DNA of 64,000 nt, taken from the NCBI GenBank assembly GCA_002363155.1, contig DEWH01000017.1:127540-191539 (forward strand), in the 5' to 3' direction. Source of the DNA: Ruminococcaceae bacterium UBA3215. Its GTDB lineage: Bacteria; Bacillota; Clostridia; Oscillospirales; Ruminococcaceae. The translations under genes were made by a program, and so were the position numbers. The notes beneath the pieces are model-generated. The model was not told the DNA's origin, ran no database searches, and saw only the letters and a program-made list of their open reading frames with translations. Of the stretch, positions 57,810-64,000 are shown piece after piece. The first letter of the stretch is position 1, and each line of letters begins with the position of its first letter.

Positions 57810-57901
57810 GGTAAATATCATTTACCACATTTATATAATACCACAATTTTATTTACCTGTCAATAGCTTTTTTTGCAAAAATGTAAATTTTATTTACATT
57901 A
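57810..57901 (-). promoter_or_regulatory. SPFH gene promoter with two GTAAAT/ATTTAC palindromes
   Basis: On the minus strand TTGACA (57863-57858), 17-base spacer, TATTAT (57840-57835). Palindromes GGTAAAT-ATC-ATTTACC (57810-57826) and ATGTAAAT-TTT-ATTTACAT (57883-57901) flank it, and a further half site overlaps the -35. This suggests a repressor that binds GTAAAT-N3-ATTTAC (inference). Confidence 0.7.
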
Positions 57902-57906
57902 TCTTG

Positions 57907-57948
57907 ATTTCCGTATTACGGTATCCGGGTGCAGGGCGTTGCCCTGCC
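57907..57948 (+). repeat. dispersed repeat, family D copy 2
   Basis: TTTCCGTATTACGG followed by GGGTGCAGGGC-GTT-GCCCTGCC, a shorter copy of 30794-30861. The rest of the gap to 58008 has more GC-rich repeat (GGGGGACGGGGG) and no gene. Confidence 0.65.
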
Positions 57949-58008
57949 GGGGGACGGGGGCGAGCAGCCCCGGAACCGTCTGTTAAGACGCGCGAAGGCG
58001 CTTCGTCA

Positions 58009-61000
58009 TCAGACCGCCTTATTGTCAAGGATCTCGGAATACCCGTCCTTTACGAGCGCTTCCGGTATCGCGATGGAATCCTTGTTTCTGATCTTCTTGA
58101 GCGCCGCGGTGAGCATCAGCTTTATGCGGTTGATCTGGTTTACCTCGGACGCGCCGGGATCATAGTCAACGGCGATTATGTTCGACTCGGGATTGCGTCT
58201 GCGAAGCTCGCCGATAACGCCCTTGCCGGTAACATGGTTCGGCAGGCAGGCAAAAGGCTGCATACATATAATATTGTTGACGCCGCTTTCAAGAAGCTCC
58301 AGCATCTCCGCCGACAGGAACCAGCCCTCACCCGCGATATTGCAGGTGGAGACAATGCCGTCAACGAGCTTTCTCATCTCGCGTATCGGCGTAAATCCGC
58401 CGAACTTGGTACCTTTTATTGCCTCTATGAAAGGCTTTTCAAGGCTTTCCAGCAGCGATATCGCCTTGTTGCTGAAGAAGTATCTCGCACCGGAAACGGT
58501 AAGGAACTCCTTGCGGGAATTCGCGTGATCGCAGAAGAAGTAGATGAATCCCATAAGATCGGGAACCACCGCTTCGGCGCCCTCGGATTCGAGGAAGCGC
58601 ACCACATCGTTGTTTGCGGCAGGGCTGTACTTTACAAGAATCTCGCCGACCACGCCGACACGGGGCTTTTCGATATCATACACCGGCAGATCGCTGAACT
58701 CCTGTACCATGCGGCGCAGGTTCTGCTTGTAGCGCGAGAAGCTGATGTGTTCAAGATCCTTCCGGAGATAAGTATTCCACTTTTCATAAAGCTTATCCGC
58801 GCTTCCTTTCTCGATCTCGTAGGGTCTTACACGGTACAGGCAGCGGCATATCGCGTCGCCGTAAACTACCGCCATAAACGCTCTTACCGCAAGCGCGGGC
58901 GTGATCTTGAATCCGGGCTGCTTCTCAAAACCGTTGAAGTTCAGCGAAAGCAGCGGAGTATCGCCGTAACCGCCGTCCGCAAGAGCCTTCTTTATCATGC
59001 TGATGTAGTTTGTGGCTCTGCAGGCTCCGCCGGTCTGGGTGATGAGCAGCGCAGTCTTCGAGAGATCGTACTTTCCGCTCTCGAGCGCGTTCATCAGCTG
59101 TCCGACAGTAAGTATGGACGGATAGCAGGCATCGTTGTTGACATATTTGAGTCCGGTATCGACTATCTGCTTCGAGTAGTCTTTCAGCACTACAAAGTCG
59201 AATCCCGAATATCTGAATGCCGCTTCGAGCAGCTCGAAGTGATACGGCGCCATCTGGGGCGCAAGTATCGTGTAGCGGCTCTTCATTTCCTTTGTGAATA
59301 TGGGCTGGCGCTTGTAGCCGGTATATACCTTGTCCGAAACATAACCGGTGCGCTCGCGCTCTTCCATTACGGAAATGAGCGAACGGAGCCTTATTCTCGC
59401 GGCGCCGAGGTTGTTGACCTCGTCTATTTTCAGCAGCGTGTACATTCTTCCGCTGCCCTGAAGTATCTCCTGCACCTCGTCGGTAGTGACCGCGTCAAGT
59501 CCGCAGCCGAAGCTGTTGAGCTGGACGAGTTCAAGATCCTTTCGGCTTGCGACGAATGCCGCCGCATTATAAAGCCTGTTGTGGTACATCCACTGATCCA
59601 CCACGCGTATAGGTCTCGGAAGATCGCCGAGATGCGCTATGCTGTCCTCGGTAAGCACCGCGTAGCCGTAGCCGGTTATCATCTCCGGTATGCCGTGGTT
59701 TATCTCCGGATCGACATGGTAGGGTCTTCCCGCAAGCACTATGCCCTTCTTGCCCGTTTCTTCGAGAAGCTTCAGTATGCGCTCGCCCTCTTTATGCACG
59801 TCAGCCTTGAACTGCGCGTCCTCGGCGTAAGCTTCGGCAAGTGCCGCTCCGAGTTCTTCTCCGCTTATGCCGAGCGGAGAAAATTCCTCGACGATACGGC
59901 GTGTCATAGCCTTTTTATCGTATATGGGAAGGAACGGGTTCATAAACCGCACGTTCTTGTCACGAAGCGCGGGAACCGAGTTCTTTATTACTTCGCTGTA
60001 TGTCGCCACAACGGGGCAGTTATAGTGGTTGTCGCCCTTTCCGCCGTTGTCCATCTCATAAGTAAGCGAGGGATAGAATATGAAGTCCGCGCCGTTCTTT
60101 AAAAGCCATTCTATATGTCCGTGGGAGAGCTTTGCCGGATAGCATACCGACTCGGAGGGCATCGTCTCGATACCCATATCGTATATCTCACGGGAGGATT
60201 TCGGCGATAGAAGAACACTGTATCCGAGCCCGGTAAGGAAAGTGAACCAGAACGGGTAGTTCTCGTACATTCCGAGAACTCTCGGAATGCCGACTACGCC
60301 GCGCTTTGCTTCCTCTTTCGGTATCGGCTTATAGTGCTCGAACAGGCGCTTGTACTTGAAGTCGTACATATTCGGGAGCGTGGATTTCCCCGCGCCCGTA
60401 CCCGCGCCGCGCTCACAGCGGTTATTGGTGATGAAGCGCTTGCCGTCGGAGAACTTGCTTATGGTGAGCAGGCAGTTGTTTGAGCATCTTCCGCAGCGCG
60501 CGGTAGATTTCTGTATCGTGAAGTTCTCCAGCTTTTCAAGCGGCGAAACGGTGGAGCCTGTGCCGTCGTCGCGCTGCATAGCGACCAGCGCGCTTCCGTA
60601 TGCGCCCATAAGCCCCGCCTTGTCGGGACGAACTACCTCACGCCCGCAGGTAAGCTCGAATGCGCGGAGAACGGAGGCGTTCATGAACGTACCGCCCTGG
60701 ACGATTATCTTCTCGCCCATCTGCTTCGGATCGCGTATCTTTATTACCTTGAACAGCGCGTTCTTTACTACCGAGTAGCTGAGGCCGGCGGAGATATCCG
60801 CAACGGACGCGCCTTCCTTCTGCGCCTGCTTTACGCGGCTGTTCATGAATACCGTGCAGCGGGAGCCGAGATCTACCGGGTGCTCGGCTTCAAGTCCGAT
60901 CTGCGCGAACTCACGGCTGGTCATGCCCAGCGCGGCGGCAAAGTTCTCGATAAAAGAGCCGCAGCCGGAAGAGCATGCCTCGTTGAGCAGTATGCTCTCG

Positions 61001-62295
61001 ATCTCGCCGTTCTTTACACGCATGCACTTCATATCCTGACCGCCGATATCGAGAATGAACTCGACACCGGGGAGTATCTTCTCCGCAGCCTTGTAGTGCG
61101 CCATAGTCTCGATCTCGCCGTAGTCAACGCCGAGCGCCGCTTTTATAAGGTGTTCGCCGTATCCGGTAGCAGTCGCTTTCGCGATATATGCGCCCTCCGG
61201 CATAAGCGAGTATATTTCTTTAAGTATGCCGATGACCGATTTCAGCGGGTCACCGAGGTTGTTGTTATAGAATGAATAGAGTATCTCCGCATTCTCGTTG
61301 ATAAGGCACGCCTTTGTTGTGGTTGAGCCCGCATCTATGCCGAGATAGCACTTGCCCTTGTGCTGCGCGAGATCGGCAGTGGGAATGACATTCTTTGAAT
61401 GGCGGTCAAGGAAAGCCTGCTTCTCCTCTTCGCTCTCAAAAAGCGGAGCAAGGCGCTCTACCTCGTGAACGGTAACGCTTCCGAGGGACGCGATCTTTTC
61501 CTTGAGTGCGGCGATATTCACGGTCTTTCTGTTGTCCGCGAGAGCCGCGCCGGTCGCAACGAACAGGTTCGCATCGGGCGGGAATATCACATCTTCGGGA
61601 GCAAGGTTCAGCGTCTCTATAAAGCGCTTTCTCAGCTCGGACAGATAGAACAGCGGTCCGCCGAGGAATGTCACTTTTCCGCGGATAGGCTTGCCGCAGG
61701 CAAGTCCGCTTATGGTCTGGTTTACTACCGACTGGAAGATAGACGCGGCAACGTCCGACTTCTTCGCGCCGTCATTGAGCAGCGGCTGGATATCGCTCTT
61801 TGCGAAAACGCCGCAGCGGGAAGCGATAGGATAGATAGTCTCGTAATCCTTCGCAAGCTCGTTGAGCCCGGTGATATCGGTATTAAGGAGCGCCGCCATT
61901 TGGTCTATGAACGCGCCGGTGCCGCCTGCGCAGGAGCCGTTCATGCGCTGTTCTATGCCTCCGCGCAGATATGTGATCTTTGCGTCCTCTCCGCCAAGCT
62001 CGATAGCAACATCTGTTTCGGGAATGAGCGCTTCGATAGCCACCGCGCCGGCTTCTACCTCCTGAATGAAGGGTATGTCCAGCCATTTTGCGGCGTTTAT
62101 ACCGCCGGAACCGGTAACGGAAGCGGTTATCTCGGTATCGTCAACCTTTTCAAGTCCGCCGAGAAGCACCTCGGCAAGCGTCTTTTTTATGTCGGAGTAA
62201 TGTCTCTGGTAGTTCTTGTAAACAAACTCGTTCTTGTCGTTGATAACGGCTATCTTGACAGTTGTTGAACCTACGTCAAGTCCGATATGAAGCAT
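58009..62295 (-). CDS. giant 2-hydroxyacyl-CoA dehydratase activase-related protein
   Basis: 1428 residues. Two actin-like ATPase domains of the BadF/BcrA/HgdC type: first GLDVGSTTVKIAVI (about 4-260), second GIDAGSTTTKACLI (about 320-580) with EACSSGCGSFIENF, whose Cys binds the cluster between subunits. A Cys-rich link (ARCGRCSNNCLLTISKF, near 640) leads to a DUF2229 domain and an HgdB-like C-terminal part (about 680-1420: CYPAKLSHGHIEWLL, QTGGACRATNY, FACLPNHVTGKG). Related proteins use ATP to drive low-potential electrons into dehydratases. The target is unknown; it is a common stand-alone gene in anaerobic Firmicutes. Start behind AAAGGGTG. Confidence 0.9.
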   Translation of the reverse strand: MLHIGLDVGSTTVKIAVINDKNEFVYKNYQRHYSDIKKTLAEVLLGGLEKVDDTEITASVTGSGGINAAKWLDIPFIQEVEAGAVAIEALIPETDVAIELGGEDAKITYLRGGIEQRMNGSCAGGTGAFIDQMAALLNTDITGLNELAKDYETIYPIASRCGVFAKSDIQPLLNDGAKKSDVAASIFQSVVNQTISGLACGKPIRGKVTFLGGPLFYLSELRKRFIETLNLAPEDVIFPPDANLFVATGAALADNRKTVNIAALKEKIASLGSVTVHEVERLAPLFESEEEKQAFLDRHSKNVIPTADLAQHKGKCYLGIDAGSTTTKACLINENAEILYSFYNNNLGDPLKSVIGILKEIYSLMPEGAYIAKATATGYGEHLIKAALGVDYGEIETMAHYKAAEKILPGVEFILDIGGQDMKCMRVKNGEIESILLNEACSSGCGSFIENFAAALGMTSREFAQIGLEAEHPVDLGSRCTVFMNSRVKQAQKEGASVADISAGLSYSVVKNALFKVIKIRDPKQMGEKIIVQGGTFMNASVLRAFELTCGREVVRPDKAGLMGAYGSALVAMQRDDGTGSTVSPLEKLENFTIQKSTARCGRCSNNCLLTISKFSDGKRFITNNRCERGAGTGAGKSTLPNMYDFKYKRLFEHYKPIPKEEAKRGVVGIPRVLGMYENYPFWFTFLTGLGYSVLLSPKSSREIYDMGIETMPSESVCYPAKLSHGHIEWLLKNGADFIFYPSLTYEMDNGGKGDNHYNCPVVATYSEVIKNSVPALRDKNVRFMNPFLPIYDKKAMTRRIVEEFSPLGISGEELGAALAEAYAEDAQFKADVHKEGERILKLLEETGKKGIVLAGRPYHVDPEINHGIPEMITGYGYAVLTEDSIAHLGDLPRPIRVVDQWMYHNRLYNAAAFVASRKDLELVQLNSFGCGLDAVTTDEVQEILQGSGRMYTLLKIDEVNNLGAARIRLRSLISVMEERERTGYVSDKVYTGYKRQPIFTKEMKSRYTILAPQMAPYHFELLEAAFRYSGFDFVVLKDYSKQIVDTGLKYVNNDACYPSILTVGQLMNALESGKYDLSKTALLITQTGGACRATNYISMIKKALADGGYGDTPLLSLNFNGFEKQPGFKITPALAVRAFMAVVYGDAICRCLYRVRPYEIEKGSADKLYEKWNTYLRKDLEHISFSRYKQNLRRMVQEFSDLPVYDIEKPRVGVVGEILVKYSPAANNDVVRFLESEGAEAVVPDLMGFIYFFCDHANSRKEFLTVSGARYFFSNKAISLLESLEKPFIEAIKGTKFGGFTPIREMRKLVDGIVSTCNIAGEGWFLSAEMLELLESGVNNIICMQPFACLPNHVTGKGVIGELRRRNPESNIIAVDYDPGASEVNQINRIKLMLTAALKKIRNKDSIAIPEALVKDGYSEILDNKAV

Positions 62296-62395
62296 AAATT
62301 ATCACCCTTTATAAGATATGCGGCAATGCGCCGCTTATATATACTATTATAATTCGCATGAAAATAATTACCCTTTGCAAGGTAATATAGATTAT

Positions 62396-62424
62396 ATTAT
62401 ACACTATTATTTCAATTTTTGCAA
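62396..62424 (-). promoter_or_regulatory. promoter of the activase-related gene
   Basis: On the minus strand TTGCAA (62424-62419), 17-base spacer, TATAAT (62401-62396), leader about 95 bases holding a second TATAAT-like site (near 62347) and no known riboswitch. Confidence 0.65.
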
Positions 62425-62515
62425 TGCTTTTCGACACTTTTCCATAAAATTTTCTTTTTGATCGTCAGTTTTTCACGGAAACGGAAATATTGACCGGGAC
62501 GGCATATCTGCTTTG

Positions 62516-62544
62516 TTGCAGCTGCCCCAAAAACGATGTATAAT
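62516..62544 (+). promoter_or_regulatory. promoter of the ECF sigma factor gene
   Basis: TTGCAG (62516-62521), 17-base spacer, TATAAT (62539-62544). It places the transcription start near 62551, after an upstream in-frame ATG at 62536. Confidence 0.65.
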
Positions 62545-62658
62545 ATTGTTCAAATTGATGAAATCAAAAAATTTTTTCGGAAAATGACAGGTTTGGCGAA
62601 CTTGCAGGGTGTTATAAGTGAAAGGTCCTTTCAGCAGAAAGAGGGAGGTGAGATACGA

Positions 62659-63168
62659 ATGACTGACAGCGAATTAGAGCATTATGTCAGGCTCTACCGG
62701 CGGAATGTATTTGCCGCCGCGCTCTGTCTGGTACGCAATGAGTACGATGCAGATGATATTACGCAGGAGGCGTTTATGCGGCTATACAAGTACGGCGGAA
62801 CTTTCAATGACGATGAACATGTAAAGGCATGGCTGATAAGATGTGCCGTTAATCGCGGAAAAACCCTGCTCGGCTCACGCTGGCGCAAATTTGCTCAGCC
62901 GCTTGAATCAGCTGCGGAGCTGATACATACCGACAGCTATAACGATGACAGCACAATTCTGCGGTTGATAGGAAAGCTGAACAAGAATAATCGTATCACA
63001 CTTCATATGTATTACTATGAAGGTTACAGGGCAGAACAAATTGCAGACATATTAGGTATAAGCACTAACGCCGTCATATCACGGCTCAGCCGGGCGCGGC
63101 AGCAGTTAAAAAAGCTTATTACCGATGAAAGGAATGACGATGATGGATTACAAAGAACTGTTCGATAA
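62659..63168 (+). CDS. ECF-type RNA polymerase sigma factor
   Basis: 169 residues from ATG 62659, 6 bases after GGGAGGTGAG; the earlier ATG at 62536 lies before the predicted transcript start. Region 2 reads VFAAALCLVRNEYDADDITQ and EAFMRLYKYG, with WLIRCAVNRGKTLL. Region 4 reads RITLHMYYYEGYRAEQIADI with a helix-turn-helix LGISTNAVISRLSRARQQL. It would direct polymerase to a small regulon. The 3' end overlaps the next gene by 29 bases, whose product is the probable anti-sigma factor. Confidence 0.93.
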   Translation: MTDSELEHYVRLYRRNVFAAALCLVRNEYDADDITQEAFMRLYKYGGTFNDDEHVKAWLIRCAVNRGKTLLGSRWRKFAQPLESAAELIHTDSYNDDSTILRLIGKLNKNNRITLHMYYYEGYRAEQIADILGISTNAVISRLSRARQQLKKLITDERNDDDGLQRTVR

Positions 63169-64000
63169 TGTTATGTACGAAAAATATGATACAACTCCTC
63201 TTTCCGACGACAATGCATTTATTCAAGGTATTAAAGAAAGGGCGAGTAGTATGGAAAAGAAAAAGATAAGATCAAAGAAGCCGGCTGTTATTGCGATTTC
63301 GATAGCGGCTGCGGCTGCGCTGACGGTTTCTGCGGGGGCAGCGCTGAATTGGGATATTGCTTCACTGTTTCAGAGCAATAATTCAGTCGAACGTGAGAAA
63401 CGTGAACAGATAGTTGATGAGATCGACAAGGAGTACAATGTCGTTAAGAATACAGATGCTGTCATAGACAGCGCTGACTCCGCAAGGGAATATGAGCTGC
63501 TCAGCGAAATTTCACATAATGTCGATAAGACCGTGACTTATGACAACTATCTGATACACATCAGCGGTTACTCATGCGACGGAAGTCACGTCGAGGTACT
63601 GTATGACCTCACATACAAGAACGGGTTCGATGAGATCAAAAGCAAGATAGAACAAGACGATCACAGGGACTTTAATCCGTTCCGCCTTTGGCTGTCTGAT
63701 GAAAACAGCGACGCTCTGACTACCGGCGCAAACGGTGGTCCGACTATCGACTACAATGATTACGGAGATAATATTCCGTTTTCGTGTGAATTTAATCTGA
63801 GAAAACCCGTTACCTCTGAAAAAGCTGTTCTCTCGTTCTTTGATGACAGAAAGAATACGGACGCATCTCCGTATGATATTAAAGATGCCGTTGCTTCATT
63901 TGAGATCGATCTTACAGTTCCGGGAATGAAATCCTTGGATATAGACACGAATATAAATGAAACGCTCAATAAAGGCAAGAGTGTAAATATAAGTAATATA
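63140..64000 (+). CDS. DUF4179-like anti-sigma factor (partial, runs off the window)
   Basis: 287 codons seen, with no stop before the end. Start at ATG 63140 (or 63143), with AAAGGA 6 bases before. A cytoplasmic N terminus of about 47 residues (MDYKELFDNVMYEKYD) is followed by a membrane segment (about 49-69, AVIAISIAAAAALTVSAGAA) and GAALNWDIASLF, a pattern common in DUF4179 proteins encoded next to ECF sigma genes. The outside part is beta-rich. It should hold the ECF factor at the membrane until a signal arrives. The 29-base overlap with the sigma gene implies coupled, near-equal production. Confidence 0.82.
   Translation, partial: MMDYKELFDNVMYEKYDTTPLSDDNAFIQGIKERASSMEKKKIRSKKPAVIAISIAAAAALTVSAGAALNWDIASLFQSNNSVEREKREQIVDEIDKEYNVVKNTDAVIDSADSAREYELLSEISHNVDKTVTYDNYLIHISGYSCDGSHVEVLYDLTYKNGFDEIKSKIEQDDHRDFNPFRLWLSDENSDALTTGANGGPTIDYNDYGDNIPFSCEFNLRKPVTSEKAVLSFFDDRKNTDASPYDIKDAVASFEIDLTVPGMKSLDIDTNINETLNKGKSVNISNI

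Noticed and set aside
57796..60102. 768-codon plus-strand open frame opposite the activase gene
   Set aside because: It is the complement of a well-supported gene with biased codon use; no ribosome binding site or recognisable domain.

Overview
The window looks like chromosome of a low-to-mid GC Gram-positive anaerobe of the Clostridia, most like a Ruminococcus/Oscillospiraceae member. Support: the rpmH-rnpA-yidD-yidC-khpB string, the darA-holB-yaaT trio, a fused ispDF, a 2-hydroxyacyl-CoA dehydratase-type activase, a dipicolinate synthase fragment (spore-forming ancestry), NPxTG-type surface anchoring, many SpoIIE-type phosphatases, and very regular TTGACA-17-TATAAT promoters. The species is inferred, not shown.

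Region 1 (1-3030) is the right end of an integrated element. It holds tandem 3' fragments of Rpn-family nuclease genes, then a large serine recombinase whose stop codon lies only about 50 bases before the 3' part of a dipicolinate synthase subunit B gene (dpaB/spoVFB). The element therefore appears to split a sporulation gene, as skin-type elements do. Region 2 (3.1-11.9 kb) carries a promoter-driven HTH/Ser-Thr kinase pair, a DUF3574-like membrane protein, a dCache-HAMP-SpoIIE phosphatase, and a lipoprotein plus a wall-anchored protein that share an unrecognised repeat domain.

Region 3 (11.9-25.1 kb, minus strand) is the most unusual part: a compact run of 12 genes read from one promoter. 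In order: radical SAM/SPASM protein, tandem-GNAT protein, acyl carrier protein, ketosynthase, a cysteine-less chain-length-factor-like ketosynthase, a FabG-like reductase, membrane SpoIIE phosphatase, STAS antagonist, RsbW-like kinase, a very short NHLM-type HlyD protein, and two NHLM-type ABC transporters, one with a C39 peptidase. It combines acyl-chain synthesis, peptide modification and export, and a partner-switching regulator; no precursor peptide is visible. Its promoter and that of the neighbouring lipoprotein pair share the palindrome TTGACC-N5-GGTCA at the same distance from the -10 box, which suggests one regulon. A third SpoIIE phosphatase is divergent at 25.2 kb.

Region 4 (27-41.8 kb) is housekeeping mixed with cell-surface genes: rpsI/rplM, darA-holB-yaaT, ispDF behind an oligopeptide-type binding lipoprotein, a GNAT, a 1434-residue zinc-ribbon membrane protein, the NAD(P)HX repair enzyme and a small lipoprotein. 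Region 5 (41.8-64 kb) has a 1640-residue protein joining an ECF-sigma-like domain to a membrane segment and an extracellular beta-propeller, a possible structured RNA, tRNA-Gln, khpB-yidC-yidD-rnpA-rpmH, an EAL-HDOD protein, an ABC ATPase, a FapA/DUF342 protein, a PcrA helicase, an SPFH protein, a giant activase, and an ECF sigma factor with an overlapping DUF4179-like anti-sigma gene that runs off the end. Several families of short structured repeats sit between genes throughout.
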